This document shows positions 34,358 through 46,432 of a DNA stretch of 64,000 bases, piece by piece. Source of the stretch: Trifolium pratense (Eukaryota > Streptophyta > Magnoliopsida > Fabales > Fabaceae); NCBI RefSeq assembly GCF_020283565.1, contig NC_060065.1, positions 20,808,866 through 20,872,865 of the forward strand. Direction: 5' to 3'. The notes under the pieces were generated by a model. The model was not told where the DNA came from and ran no database searches. It saw only the letters and a list, made by a program, of their open reading frames with translations. A program made the position numbers and the translations under genes. Each line of letters opens with the position of its first letter. The first letter of the stretch is position 1.

Positions 34358-37300
34358 AAAAAATGTTACACCGTAACCACAAATAAAAAAAAAATAACAC
34401 GAGCTAATACAAATGTCACAACTCACAAGGTAACTGTTGTTTTATGTTTGAAAAGAATATTAATTATGTTATTTTACTTCTTTTATACTCAATTATTAAT
34501 TAATATTACAAAATAAATGTGCATCACTCTCATGTTCATTATACTCTACTATATACATTTCATTACAATGGTTAATGCCCAATATTATATAAATAATTTT
34601 AAAAGGTTTTTTTTCAATGAAAAACTGAAGGTATTTTATCAAATAATCAATGAAAATTAGCTATATAAATAAATTTTAAAAATAGAGTAAAAATTAATTT
34701 GTGAATACCACCTATAAATTTATTTATGTGATTAATTTTATTAGTTGTATATTACCCACACCACAATTTTTCAAGATACATTCTATATGCTCCACCTTTA
34801 CAAAATTATAATACTATTTCACCTGTTTGCTATTTTTTTTAATATATATAGAAATCTTAAGAGGTTCTTAATATAAGAGAAATTTAACTTTTTAGATTCA
34901 TTGAGAATTCAATATATTTAGTCATATTATTGACAAGATATATTATATTTTCAATAAATTCAAAAAGTAAATTTTTTCTTATATTAAGGATAAGAAGGAG
35001 TATATACTTGTACTATTTTCTTAGAATAATTTTTTTTAATGATATATCAATTATATTATGAATGGTGGGAGGAACTATTCCATTGGATGAGAATGGAGAT
35101 TGCTATTTCTTTGAGGTGGGGACCCTTCCTTTTCATATGATACACATGAATATGATTGTCGGTGAATGGTGATTGGTCAGGGAGAGAGTCTGTGTGTATC
35201 TCTGTGGGAGAGAGATACATGACCATGAAATGTTTCATTCTTACTTTTACTCTTTGTCAAGTTGAATTTTGTTTTGTCTATGATATTAATTTATTTAATT
35301 TATTGTTCTTCTTAAATATCATTATATACGCTGTACTATTCTCAAGTGGATGATCAATGGATTATTTAATTTCTAATTTATATGCCTTTACATTCTAATT
35401 CTAATAAAAAATAAAGTAGGAAGTCAAGAATTTTAAAAAGTTTGGCTTTCTAAAGTACCCAGTGGATGTTTCAAAATTTCTCTTATGAGAAGCATTTGCT
35501 GTTTTACCGTAGATTTGGTCATAGTTTAGTTATATTTTTTGGGAGATGTGTGTATTCGGCATCTTTTGAGCTGAAGTAGGTTCAATATCACATTCATCAG
35601 CCTAATATCACATCTATTAGCTTATATATACCATCATTCACCACCTTCCAAACTATGCATTATTCTAATCTCTACTTCTACCTAAAGCTTATACTGATTT
35701 AAGAGTTGGAATGTTTTGCGCAGGTACCTCCTTTTTGTATTATTAGTTATCTCCATGCTTGGATTCCGACATCTAGCTCGAAGTATTTCTTCAACTGATC
35801 CACCAATATGTATTCTCTACCTCTTTTTTTTTTATCTCTTCAGATAAAACTTAAGTTCTGTTACGAACAATTTGTAATAATAGCTCAAGGTATATTGTGT
35901 GCAAAAAAACTAATTGTATTTTAACAGTTTGTAATAATAGTTCAAGTCATTAGATTCAAGAAGTTAATGAGCTTCTCTTAAGACAAATTATTTGGGAGAA
36001 GCCGAGTTTGATTCCGGATGGAAATAATTATTGGATAGACTTTACTTACCTCGCAGCTAAACTCTACTTTGAGAAATTGTAAGTCTCTCTTCTAAAAAAA
36101 AAATCAAAAAGTTTCCTCGCCAATTGTGATCCTCTTCTATAAATAAATTCATTTTGGTCTATAGTATAAAAATGTCTAAGATTAATTTGTATTTTATTTT
36201 GACCAGAGAGTGAATTGAGTCGTCAAAAAACATGAAGAGGACTAAAATAAATCTTCACGTTTTTAATTTTTTTTTTCAAAATTCATTTAACAAATTATCC
36301 AATAGGAACATTGATAATGGATGAGTGATGTCAAATGTTTGGGATATAGTACCAAATGAGAAAGGATATTTTCAAATGAAAAAAAAAACTTTGAAAAATT
36401 AATGTGAACATCTAAACTATTAAATTATAAATATAAAATAATATTTAAATCTAAAAGAAATGAAAAAAAATTAATTAAGAGGAATTGAATATTTGGTGGG
36501 AGCCCTCCCTTTGCAATAGAATAATGGGGTGTCCTTTTATTTTATTTTTGGTACATTCCCTTTACTTAGTAGTTCTAAATGGGGAGGTAAATGCATCTCT
36601 TCTCATAATAAATAGGGGCTAAGAGGTTGTTTAATGTTTATCGACTACAAGGTGTGCCCATGAAACATCCACGATGTGCAGCATCCACAGTGAAAATTGA
36701 AAATTCTTTCCCTTTTGTGTCCACTAGACAAGATGACTAAAGGTTTTTTTTTTTTTTTCCTCTTAAGTCTCTCACGGCCCCTCTTATTTTCTATAAAAAA
36801 AACTCCCTCGAGTTATAAAACTCGGAGTATATTTTTCTTTTACACATCTCGGAGTATATTTTTAGTCGTTTGAATTTTCGAATCTGAATTTGGTCGATGG
36901 ATTTTGATCAAGTAGTCTTGGCCTTTGGAGAAACGTCTCTTATCCAATAAATCAATTGTCTTGAACTTGTCTCAGGATGTAGTGTTTAAGAGGATTTGGT
37001 TTTGCCATCCAAAAAGCGATAGCGACGCAGCTTGTTGTTCGTTTGCCATCCATTCAAGTGTAATTATCTTACTCTCACTTTGATTGTAAAAAAAAAGTTC
37101 TTTTCTAAAGTTCATGGAAAACGGCTACATAGTCTGTTGTTGATTAATCATAACATTGTTATCGTTATTTTTTAATGATGATTTAAAATGTTATGTTGTT
37201 CAACCATGGACTGTTGAATAATGATGATAGAGAACATTATGACTAGGCAAACGAAAGCTCCTGAGTTAGTTTTAAATTGCAACACAAATGGAGCTCTCAT

Positions 37301-37385
37301 TGTCATGAGTGGTTATTCCGCCAACTTTGTGGTTGTAAATAAGAGAGTTTCATTTGTTTTCGCGCACACTCAAAAAGGGAAAGTT
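34358..37385. other. Gene-poor AT-rich DNA
   Basis: Three kilobases with no convincing gene. GC-richer patches occur at about 35060-35240 (GGTGGGGACCCTTCC and a GAGAGAGT-rich stretch), 36495-36540 (GGTGGGAGCCCTCCC) and 36650-36690. They could be regulatory remnants but carry no recognisable product. No known microRNA sequence was spotted. Confidence 0.45.
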
Positions 37386-37446
37386 GAGTCATCTCAACTT
37401 TTTTTTTTAGTTTACAATGGAGTACATGAGAGTCGTCTCAACTTTT
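37386..37446. repeat. Short T-tract insertion flanked by a 17-bp direct repeat
   Basis: GAGTCATCTCAACTTTT (37386-37402) recurs with one change at 37430-37446 around a 27-nt insert beginning TTTTTTAGTTTACAATGG. Confidence 0.5.
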
Positions 37447-38400
37447 ATTTCTAGAAAAAGATGTCTATATCAAACTCCAATTAGTTTTTTTTATGTAATT
37501 TTTTTGCAAGGAGGCTAATGTTTACTACTTGGTGCAATCACAATTATAACTAAATTATTTCCAAGAAATGGACAAATATTACCATTCTCATATTATCTCT
37601 TTCTTGGTACCACTTACTGTATGTGTCAATTATCAATTTTGGTTTGGTTATAAAAAAAAAAGTCTTGGCACCGTTGGTTTTGTAATACATGTGATTAATG
37701 TGATAATTTTTTTATAATTATCATTATTAGGTCCTTGGCCTATGTATGTGTTTGTATTGTCTAGACGTAATTATTTCGTCTAATATTTGTTATATTTATG
37801 CTTTTTGTTGGTAACAAATATATTTAAATGTAATTTTTATTGTGTGCAATTTTGCTTCCTGCAAAACACATTTTTAGATCCTAAAACTTGAAACTCAAAA
37901 ACACACGCTTCGAGTTTTAGAACTCAAACACATTTATTTTTTTGGGGTGGGGGAAGGATTAGCTAGGAAAGTTGGACACAACACACACCTTTGTAGTGGA
38001 CCAACAACCTCGTGACTAGTTCATTATTATGAGTTACACGATTCTTCATTAGCAATTTTAGCTGAAGAGAGAATGTGATGATAAGGATCAAGATCCTTTC
38101 TAGCTCTTTCTCTTATGTTTTTCTCATCCATTTACTCATCTCTTTCTGTCTCTTTTTGTACTTTAATTTTTTCCTTTGTTGATTAGCGGCCATTGGATTA
38201 AAAAAAAAAGAGGGCTGAACACAAAGTGTTGGAGAGGATCTAATTCCAATGGTGAGTGACTTTTTAAACAAGAATAAAAATATTGAATCAATAATTTCTT
38301 TTTTCTTTTCGAAATGAATATCTTATAAATATGAGTATGTTCGTTTGTGGCAATATTGTTGGCTTCACATTTTTACATGTTTTTCATACAACATGATGCA
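37447..38400. other. Intergenic DNA
   Basis: No gene recognised. Open frames here are short and without resemblance to known families. Confidence 0.5.
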
Positions 38401-38615
38401 AAGATGTTTTCTCTTTAGGCCTCCCATGGTTTTTTTTCACCCTCTGAATTTTACTTTTTTGCCCTTCAATAAAAACTTCGGTTTCTGTTAACTGAAATTT
38501 TCCTAAATTTGAACTAGAAAAAACTTCGATTTCTGCGAATCGAAGTTTTTATAAGGGCAAAATTGAAATATTTGGGGTATAAAAGATACATCTGGGGCCC
38601 GAAGAGAAAACATCT
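38401..38615. mobile_element. MITE with AAGATGTTTTCTCTT ends, copy 1
   Basis: Left AAGATGTTTTCTCTTTAGGCC and right GGGGCCCGAAGAGAAAACATC are inverted repeats. The core has a perfect 11-bp hairpin, AAACTTCGATT at 38521-38531 and AATCGAAGTTT at 38538-38548, plus a weaker one (AACTTCGGTTT...AACTGAAATTT). A related, more degraded copy lies at 53972-54174. Confidence 0.6.
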
Positions 38616-39328
38616 TATGCAAATTCACAAAGGGACATTAAAATTCTCAAGAATAATGTAATGTTAGGGCATCGAACATGGACCTTGTTCAAGCATCCAA
38701 AGAATATATGCAAGTATTAAAATGTTTGTGCACCAAATAATTGTAACATGTACAAAGATGGTGAATATTTTATTTAAAAGAGGATAAAACTATAAGATAA
38801 CTTGATTTTGGTATACACTATACACAGTAACACAGATATTGACAGTACATACATTAAGGATATTAAACATAAAGACACAGCTAGACTTTAGATGTAAAAA
38901 GCATATTGAACATACATTAAGGATGCAATAAATGATAAACTTATGTTTTTCTTTAAATATGGTTTTAGTTATGTAAATCTGTCTCCTTTTGAATTTAGCC
39001 TAAAAAAAATACATTTTTCTAACTTTAATAAACACAATGTAACTCTCCAATTGATGTTCAGAACCATAAATGTAATCCCACCAAGCTCCAATGTGTAAGA
39101 GTGAAACAAAATCTCCCAATATATATCCAATTGTTGGCAGTTGAACTATCCTTGCAAACAATTGTCTCTCACACTTGCTTGTTTCTTGCTTTTCAAGCAT
39201 AATAGTATCAACTTTTGTTATCACTTCATCATTTGAAAAATTGGAAACAAAAGTTAGTGTGGAAGCATAGTGAGAATATCTTCCCTCAATTATGGAGGGC
39301 AATAAGGTCTTTCTATTGGATTTTTGTA
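38616..39328. other. Downstream region and 3' UTR of PEX16
   Basis: The minus-strand 3' UTR of PEX16 presumably extends into 39000-39328. A 110-codon open frame there starts at an ATG overlapping the PEX16 stop (TCATGA). It has no recognisable domain and is most likely chance. Confidence 0.5.
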
Positions 39329-42300
39329 TCATGATCCTGACATGTAAGTGTATCGTGTTTGAGCTCCAATCGTAAGCTCGACAATTTTCGCTGCAACAAT
39401 TATATTAAGAAACACATATAAGATATTCAAAGTAGAGTCTACTAATCTAAAATGCAGAAATAGGGTAACAAAATGAAATATATAAATATCAAGCACACCT
39501 GTAAGAAATCCTATGGCAGGTATAGGTTCCAAAACTTTCTCCGTGCTTTCGAGTTTTCGCCTAAAAATTTGGGAAGGGACGTTTTAGTATCATCTCTTTT
39601 CCTACTTATATGTAAAAAAACAAGAGCAGAATGTTAAATTATTGCTACCTTGTATATTTGCTGAAAAATGGATCTCTCATTAGGTAAAGTACGAATAACA
39701 GCTTCCGTCGTTTAACCTGAAGGAAAACTATTTCAGCAGTAGCTCTTCAATGGGTTGAACGTTATTGGCAAATAAGGTAGTTCTAGATAGTGTTGTCTTG
39801 TCATTCACGGATCATAGAAAATAGCGGCTTGTTCAAATTCCGCTACATAACAGTGTTATAGCACCCCTATAGCCACTATTTGAAAACATTTTGTATGATA
39901 TAGTGTACGGCAGAGTGATTTATTTAAATTCCACTACGCTATAGCATCACTGTTTAACAACAACGGTTCTAAATGTAGTATATTCAATCCAGAATGCAAG
40001 TAAGCCAAATGCATCTTACGTAGTGTGGTTCGAAGTCTAAAGAAACACAAACCTCATCTTTTTCTGGGGCAGAAATATGAATCGTTTTCTGATTTTCACC
40101 GGCCACTGTCGTTGTAATAAGTGAGAGAATAATGTTTGATATAGTATCCATAGCCAGTGAAAGAAACCAAGGGGTCCATGATCGAATACCGTATTTTCGA
40201 ATGAATAAAACATAAATAAGTGGTCTAGTAATGAATAAAACTTCTCCAATCAAAAACAAAGCTCCACGAAGACCCTTTTTCGACAATATGGTGGAAAGTG
40301 TAGGTTTCACTACCCTTGAAGCTGTAACAATGCAGTAGAAAACAAGTATTAGTGGAATTTCACATGCATTATAATTAGAGCATAATTTCTATGCTTTGTC
40401 GGTGTAAATGTTTTTACACATTTATCCAATCAAATTACACCACGATGATTGATGTCATTTTGTTATATTTGTTCCTAAAATATCTCTGCAAATATCTACT
40501 TGGTGAAATGTGATTGAATGCGTGTAAAAAAGCTTAACACCGACAGTGCATACAAATTAAATCCTTATAAGTATAATAATCTATTCCATTACAGAATAGT
40601 GCTAAAAGTATCTTTAGAATGGATTACCAGTGGACTCCATGATTGCTTGTTGGTGATTAACCCTACGTAACCACACCGGTTCTGACACCATCCTTGCTTT
40701 TTCTCCAAATTGACTTAAAGCAGACAGTGCTCTTCCTTCCAAATTCCACGGGTTAGTTCCAGGATTATAGCGCCGTTTTGGGTTTACGGCTATTTGATGT
40801 TGTGAAGTAGAAGAATCATTTGAATGCATCGCATCATCATTAGATGTCTCCCCTCCATGTAACAACATTTTATATCCACTCTTTCGAAACAAAGATAATC
40901 GAACCAGTACCCTGAGTTACACTGACTCAAGCTAATAAGAAAAACGGATCGATGATTACAGATATAAAATGACATCTTGAGGAAACTATGCTAAATTAAT
41001 TACATTATGCTGCTTACTTGGTTGCTTCGGTAACAGCAAGGAAATTCCATTTCTTATCATCACCATAGTAATGTTGTGCCACGACTTCAACTAATGTTTC
41101 CACATCCTTTATTGCAGATAAGCATAATGGATACGGAAATGAATTAGGCTCAACAGAGCCTGTAATATTTTGGTTAGGCGCAGTATCAATTACATGTTCA
41201 TTGATAGCTGTGATGATTCCCAAAATGGTTGTCACTACATGAAATCGTGAAATTTTCAGTAAGGAACCAATTTCACGACAATGTTGGTTATGGTAAACTA
41301 CTAAACTAGGAAAACATAATATGAGTTGGTAATTCGCAACTTGAACAGCATGTTATACTAAATTTCAACTCAAAAGAAGAAGCCAAAAGTTACCAAAAGT
41401 TCACAAAACCTGCTTCTGGTCCAATCTCTGATTCAGAAAATCGTTCAGGAAGAAGCCATGTCAATCCCTGTCAACATTTTCAATCCTCAAATAAGATGAC
41501 AAGTGGTGTACCGGGTGTACAAACTACAAAGGCTTGTATGCAACAATGTTTCAACAGTGTCCTCCGTAGACTTGTTTCAACAATCATAATCACAGAAAAC
41601 TGGTTGTTCAATTTGCTTTTAAGGTTCCATTTTCAGTTTATATTCAAATTACAAAACAGCGAAATGGCTAGATTATATGAAGTAAATGGTGAAATGATGA
41701 TTATAAACAAAAAACAGCATAAGATAAGCACTTCATAATGCAACAATAGCCAAACCTAACCAAGTAACAAACAACAAAACTCATAGCGGAAATGCAGAAT
41801 CACCATTTTCCTCTAATTTTTGGGTTACTATAGTGCAGTTTATCAATATTGCAACAGGCCAACAAGTAATAACTAGCCATGTATCACCGACACTTCTTAT
41901 TTTAGTTGCTACATACACCAAGACGACACCAAAACATGTGGTTACTTTCAATCACTTCTATTTTCTCAAATAATTACTAATATCCACGTGTCATTGCCGT
42001 GTCCGGTATCTGTGTTATTGCTTCATAGATAATAACAACACAAAATCATGACATTTATAAAAAAAAATGACTTCATACACCAAGACGACACCGAAACATG
42101 TGCTGGATACATTCAATCACTTCTATTTTCTCTCAAATTATTACTTATATCTACATGTCATTGTCGTGTCCAGTGTCTGTGTTATTGCTTCATAGATAAT
42201 TAACACACAAAAGCACAACCTTTCTAAAAAATTGACTATGGAAGGTAAATTAATTATAAAAAAATGATAATATTGAATTAAACAAAACAATATTGTCAAA

Positions 42301-42394
42301 TTGTTAATCAAAAACATAAACTTACATTGGCCAGAGATTCTAAAGAGTGCACATATTCTTTGTTCTGTCTAACCCATCTTTTATAAGCTTCCAT
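39329..42394 (-). CDS. PEX16: Peroxisome biogenesis membrane protein PEX16, complete
   Basis: Eight exons, minus strand: 42394-42326, 41467-41410, 41234-41018, 40911-40628, 40321-40053, 39716-39649, 39560-39499, 39390-39329. All introns are GT-AG and the lengths sum to 1089 bp, giving 362 residues, close to the plant PEX16 length (about 367). It starts MEAYKRWVRQNKEYVHSLES, continues GLTWLLPERFSESEIGPEA and KDVETLVEVVAQHYYGDDKK, has the hydrophobic block GALFLIGEVLFITRPLIYVL and YGIRSWTPW, then YLMRDPFFSKYTR and ends GAQTRYTYMSGS. PEX16 inserts membrane proteins into peroxisomes and acts at the ER and peroxisome membrane; in Arabidopsis it is also called SSE1 and affects seed oil and protein bodies. 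No stop or frame error is seen. Introns hold repeats at 39790-39965, 40386-40561 and 41912-42233. Confidence 0.95.
39790..39965. repeat. Repeat with CTATAGCG-type motifs in a PEX16 intron
   Basis: Contains AGTGTTGTC at the left, AATAGCGGCTTGTTC, CTATAGCACCACTG-like motifs and AACAACAACGG at the right. This is a degraded member of a dispersed family related to 63360-63450. No coding capacity. Confidence 0.4.
40386..40561. mobile_element. MITE, GTCGGTGTAAA family, in a PEX16 intron
   Basis: Left TTGTCGGTGTAAATGTTTTT and right AAGCTTAACACCGACAGTGC are inverted. It lies between the exons ending at 40321 and 40628, so it does not touch coding sequence. Related to 42701-42880 and 58837-59015. Confidence 0.6.
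41912..42233. repeat. 161-bp tandem duplication in PEX16 intron 1
   Basis: CATACACCAAGACGACACC starts at 41912 and again at 42073. The two ~161-bp copies share CACGTGTCATTG/TACATGTCATTG and GTGTTATTGCTTCATAGATAA and have clearly diverged, so the duplication is not recent. Confidence 0.7.
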
Positions 42395-42700
42395 AGCTTT
42401 AAAAACTCCAAAAAATTATACAAAAACAAAAGATAAAAATAGCATAGACTAAGAGCTAAACCATCCTCAAAGAAGATATTGGAAACGACCCAGTTGGTCA
42501 AGATGCAAACTTTCGATACAATTTGCGTGAATTGGAGATGGGTTTCAATTCAATCAGAAAAACATGGAACCTAGAGAACGAAACGAGGGTTGGTTATATT
42601 TGATGAATTGAAGGATCTATTTCTAACCGTTGATTTGTCCACTCTTGCATTTTTAGATAAAATCGATTAAACCGACAAACCAAGTTAAATTGACAATGAG

Positions 42701-42880
42701 TTAAATTGTTATGCACCGTCGATGTAAAATTTTTTTACATATACATCCAATGACGTGTTGCCACATCACTTAATGAATGTGATACATTATGTGTTTTTTA
42801 ATTATCATACATGATGTATCGTTATATTATTGGACGAATGTGCAAAATAACTTTACACTGACGGTTCATATAAATTAAAT
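42701..42880. mobile_element. MITE, GTCGGTGTAAA family
   Basis: Starts TTAAATTGTTATGCACCGTC and ends CTGACGGTTCATATAAATTA. The interior shares AATGACGTGTTGCCACATCA and TATTGGACGAATGTGCAAAA with the copy at 58837-59015. Confidence 0.6.
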
Positions 42881-43059
42881 TCAATTGACAATTAACCGGT
42901 TTAAATTGGATTCATATAAAAAACCGAATTAAATTGAAGAAAATTTTGTACCAAATTTTTTTTTGAAGAAAATTGAATTAGATCGGTTTGGTTCTAAATT
43001 TTAAAAATTGATTAATCACAAACCGGACATCTTATTTAATGAAATTTCACTACTAAGAT

Positions 43060-44438
43060 TTTTTTTAACGGTTAAATTTTATTAATAATAAAACCGAGTC
43101 CAAGACAAGCACGGTACACATAAGAGTACAACAGAAAGTAAGAAATATAAACGGCGTAACACCTAAATCCGCCAATAGCAATTACATCCCTTTAAAACCC
43201 CTAACCAAATTGATCTCAAAGTACAACAAAAGCAAAAGAACCACCTATGCCAACACCTCAACCATCCTTCTCAACAATAAACCTCGTCGCATCAACCACA
43301 ACCGAAACGACAATCCCTAAACCAACCAAGAGTCGCTGCACACCATACTCCATCACCTTTGAATGCCACCAACACCAACACAAAGACCCAACTCAAGAAG
43401 ACCATAAGCCAAACCTATTGGGATATCAAAACCACACCGACTCAAGAGATAATACACAGAGCAGCCAACAATCACGAAGAACAACTAAACTCAAAACAAA
43501 AACACACAAAGCCAGCGGCGTAAATGGCTAAAACCATGGCAACACGAAATTTTTGGAGAGAGGCGATGAAGCTCCGCAGAGGTTCTGTTTTGACAGTGAG
43601 GGAAAGATAAGCCCAATAAAGAACACCTTACAAATCTCAATCGCCAAACAAACTAAATTACAACAACCCATCCCCGACAAAATGAATGCAGCCGCGACTA
43701 GAAGCCACACACAACACCAGTTCAATCTCTCATAAGTAGCAACAACATCACAAAAACTAAAGGATGGCAGAACCAGCGTAGTCGAAAACACCGTCCACGA
43801 CAGCAAACAGACTCCGGCGGGTGCTTAAAACCACCATGAAACAAAACCTGCGAACACAAGATCTGTGAAATAGATAGAACCAGCGACCCAAAAACCACCA
43901 TGAAATCACAACCCATAAAACCACCATAAGCCACCATGAAACAAAACCCACAACCATGAAACAAGATCCAAACTCAGATCCGTCACTATGACCCTTAAAC
44001 CCCACGTACCGAATACCACCATCACGCGTTCGGAAGAAGGCAAAAACACATTAACACCAAAAACCCAACAACACCCTCAGCCCACCCTTACCAACACAAC
44101 CCGAAGAAGAGAAGAACAAAGCCAAATCTCGTCAGAGAAGAAGAACAATCGGCGACGAAAACACTTCCGACGAGCAAACCACGACAAACCGAACAAACAC
44201 CATCGCAAGCGGAAATTTCCGGCGAAAACAACAACACCATCTCAAGCAACGAAAAACGTGTGAACCCATAAACCCAAACAACACCAACTCTGGCGGCGCC
44301 GAAACTGGATCAAGGTGGTGCGGAGGGCCGCGCCACTCATCGCACCACCAGAGGATGGATCTACATCTTGAAGGCCAAGATGTGGATATGGGGATGTGGC
44401 GGCAGAGTGATCTAGTTTAGTGAGAAGTCAGAGAGCTT
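43060..44438 (-). mobile_element. LINE-like retroposon without coding capacity
   Basis: A 17-bp duplication with one change, AATTTCACTACTAAGAT (43043-43059) and AATTTCACTATTAAGAT (44439-44455), flanks the unit. The element lies on the minus strand: its 3' end at 43060 is an A tract (plus-strand TTTTTTT). A GC-rich 5' region with runs such as GTGGCGCGGCC lies near 44320, a composition I associate with plant L1 5' regions. No reverse transcriptase or endonuclease motif is found in any frame, so it is a deleted or parasitic derivative. The LINE label is inferred from the tail and the long target duplication. Confidence 0.6.
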
Positions 44439-44490
44439 AATTTCACTATTAAGATGAATAAGTGAAATGTCCGAAAATTCAACTCTAAAT

Positions 44491-44492
<2 letters not shown>

Positions 44493-44548
<56 letters not shown>
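44493..44548. repeat. (TA)n microsatellite
   Basis: About 56 bp of TA inside tandem unit 1; the equivalent run in unit 2 (45430-45497) is about 12 bp longer. Confidence 0.9.
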
Positions 44549-44550
<2 letters not shown>

Positions 44551-45427
44551 GCGATATCCACTATTTCAAAACAAAAATGATCATAAAAATAAAATAAATT
44601 GTAGAAACGGTGCAACAACAAAGAATAAAGTAGATACTGAAATTCATTTATTAATATTACTATGGGATAAGAAATAATATTACAAATCAATTATTGGAGG
44701 ATCCTAGAACCAGCGTAGTCGAAAACACCGTCCACGACAGCAAACAGACTCCGGCGGGTGCTTAAAACCACCATGAAACAAAACCTGCGAACACAAGATC
44801 TGTGAAATAGATAGAACCAGCGACCCAAAAACCACCATGAAATCACAACCCATAAAACCACCATAAGCCACCATGAAACAAAACCCACAACCATGAAACA
44901 AGATCCAAACTCAGATCCGTCACTATGACCCTTAAACCCCACGTACCGAATACCACCATCACGCGTTCGGAAGAAGGCAAAAACACATTAACACCAAAAA
45001 CCCAACAACACCCTCAGCCCACCCTTACCAACACAACCCGAAGAAGAGAAGAACAAAGCCAAATCTCGTCAGAGAAGAAGAACAATCGGCGACGAAAACA
45101 CTTCCGACGAGCAAACCACGACAAACCGAACAAACACCATCGCAAGCGGAAATTTCCGGCAAAAACAACAACACCATCTCAAGCAACGAAAAACGTGTGA
45201 ACCCATAAACCCAAACAACACCAACTCTGGCGGCGCCGAAACTGGATCAAGGTGGTGCGGAGGGCCGCGCCACTCATCGCACCACCAGAGGATGGATCTA
45301 CATCTTGAAGGCCAAGATGTGGATATGGGGATGTGGCGGCAGAGTGATCTAGTTTAGTGAGAAGTCAGAGAGCTTAATTTCACTATTAAGATGAATAAGT
45401 GAAATGTCCGAAAATTCAACTCTAAAT

Positions 45428-45429
<2 letters not shown>

Positions 45430-45497
<68 letters not shown>
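45430..45497. repeat. (TA)n microsatellite
   Basis: About 68 bp of TA inside tandem unit 2. The length difference shows slippage since the duplication. Confidence 0.9.
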
Positions 45498-45499
<2 letters not shown>

Positions 45500-45639
45500 G
45501 CGATATCCACTATTTCAAAACAAAAATGATCATAAAAATAAAATAAATTGTAGAAACGGTGCAACAACAAAGAATAAAGTAGATACTGAAATTCATTTAT
45601 TAATATTACTATGGGATAAGAAATAATATTACAAATCAA

Positions 45640-46068
45640 TTATTGGAGGATCCTAATGGGATCACCCCATACTGTCTCTTTTGTCCAGTGAACACGGTCA
45701 AAAGTATGGAAAAAACCATCGACTTTTATAATCCAAAAATCGGGTTTAATTTCACCAGTTTGTTTAAGATTCACGAAGAAAATAGCCTCTAAATGACCCC
45801 AACTCACTTTACATGCTAAGGGAAAGTAATCGGCAACATGCATTTCAATATTTTTTCCTGGCCATGTTGTAAACTTTTGAAGGCCACAATTAAAGTATAA
45901 TGATTCTGAACCTAGTGGTAATGCAATAAATATTTTAACGACACTGGATGTCTTGACCTTGACTAAATTATTCATGGTTTGATTTTCTTGAAGTAGGTCA
46001 GTTGAAGCATTACACATAGTAGAAATTATAAGAGTAAGAAAGAGGGCACCATAGCATTTGACTAACAT
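45640..46068 (-). CDS. S1-like (SPH family) small secreted protein
   Basis: 142 residues from ATG 46068 (MLVKCYGALFLTLIISTMCN). The frame extends 22 codons further upstream, but the chosen Met starts a clean signal peptide (about 1-22) and fits the TATA box at 46136-46145. The mature part has the order of plant S1 self-incompatibility-like proteins: VVKIFIAL, SLYFNCGL, ACKVSWGHLEAIFFVN, then FWIIKVDGFFHTF and W. Only two cysteines (61 and 86) lie in the core, fewer than the usual four. The family comprises secreted proteins mostly of unknown function; S1 itself acts in poppy pollen rejection. The last codons overlap the 3' end of tandem unit 2, which is the original flank. S1 assignment is moderate. 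Confidence 0.6.
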   Translation of the reverse strand: MLVKCYGALFLTLIISTMCNASTDLLQENQTMNNLVKVKTSSVVKIFIALPLGSESLYFNCGLQKFTTWPGKNIEMHVADYFPLACKVSWGHLEAIFFVNLKQTGEIKPDFWIIKVDGFFHTFDRVHWTKETVWGDPIRILQ

Positions 46069-46135
46069 TTTTGAAAATTTAATGTGAGATTTGTTGATTA
46101 AAAATGATGAAACAAATGTGCACATACTACACACA

Positions 46136-46145
46136 TATATATAAG
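46136..46145 (-). promoter_or_regulatory. TATA box of S1-like gene
   Basis: Minus-strand TTATATATATG about 70 bp upstream of ATG 46068. Confidence 0.5.
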
Positions 46146-46368
46146 TTAAAACTTCACAAGTGTGATAATAAATAAAATTTATGTTTGACCCAAATGAGTC
46201 AAAAGCTTGACGAAAATAACATTCAAAGAGTCAAAAGCTTAACTAAAATTAAATTTTAAAAAAAGTCAATTCTAAAATGAAATACTCATATTTTATGTGA
46301 TGCACATGGTGCATAAGTTTCCAATAACATTATAACGAATATAAATTTTACCAAATTCACCGTTTGAT

Positions 46369-46432
<64 letters not shown>

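Larger units (their letters stand above)
43769..45654. repeat. Direct tandem duplication of ~940 bp
   Basis: Unit 1 is 43769-44705 (937 bp) and unit 2 is 44706-45654 (949 bp). They are nearly identical; the 12-bp length difference is due to the (TA)n run. Each unit contains the 5' part of the LINE-like retroposon, one copy of its target duplication and the flank up to GGATCCT. The duplication therefore post-dates the retroposon. Mirror-image small open frames in both units are not genes. Confidence 0.9.

Noticed and set aside
39000..39332. 110-codon open frame overlapping the PEX16 stop
   Set aside because: It lies in the PEX16 3' UTR on the same strand, has no recognised domain, and its ATG merely overlaps the PEX16 stop.
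43757..45200. Pairs of identical 80-90-codon open frames
   Set aside because: They are the two copies of the ~940-bp tandem duplication within a non-coding retroposon, not a gene family.
45640..45660. Idea that the tandem duplication truncated the S1-like gene
   Set aside because: The second unit is contiguous with the gene and represents the original flank; the added copy lies further downstream, so the stop codon is probably ancestral.
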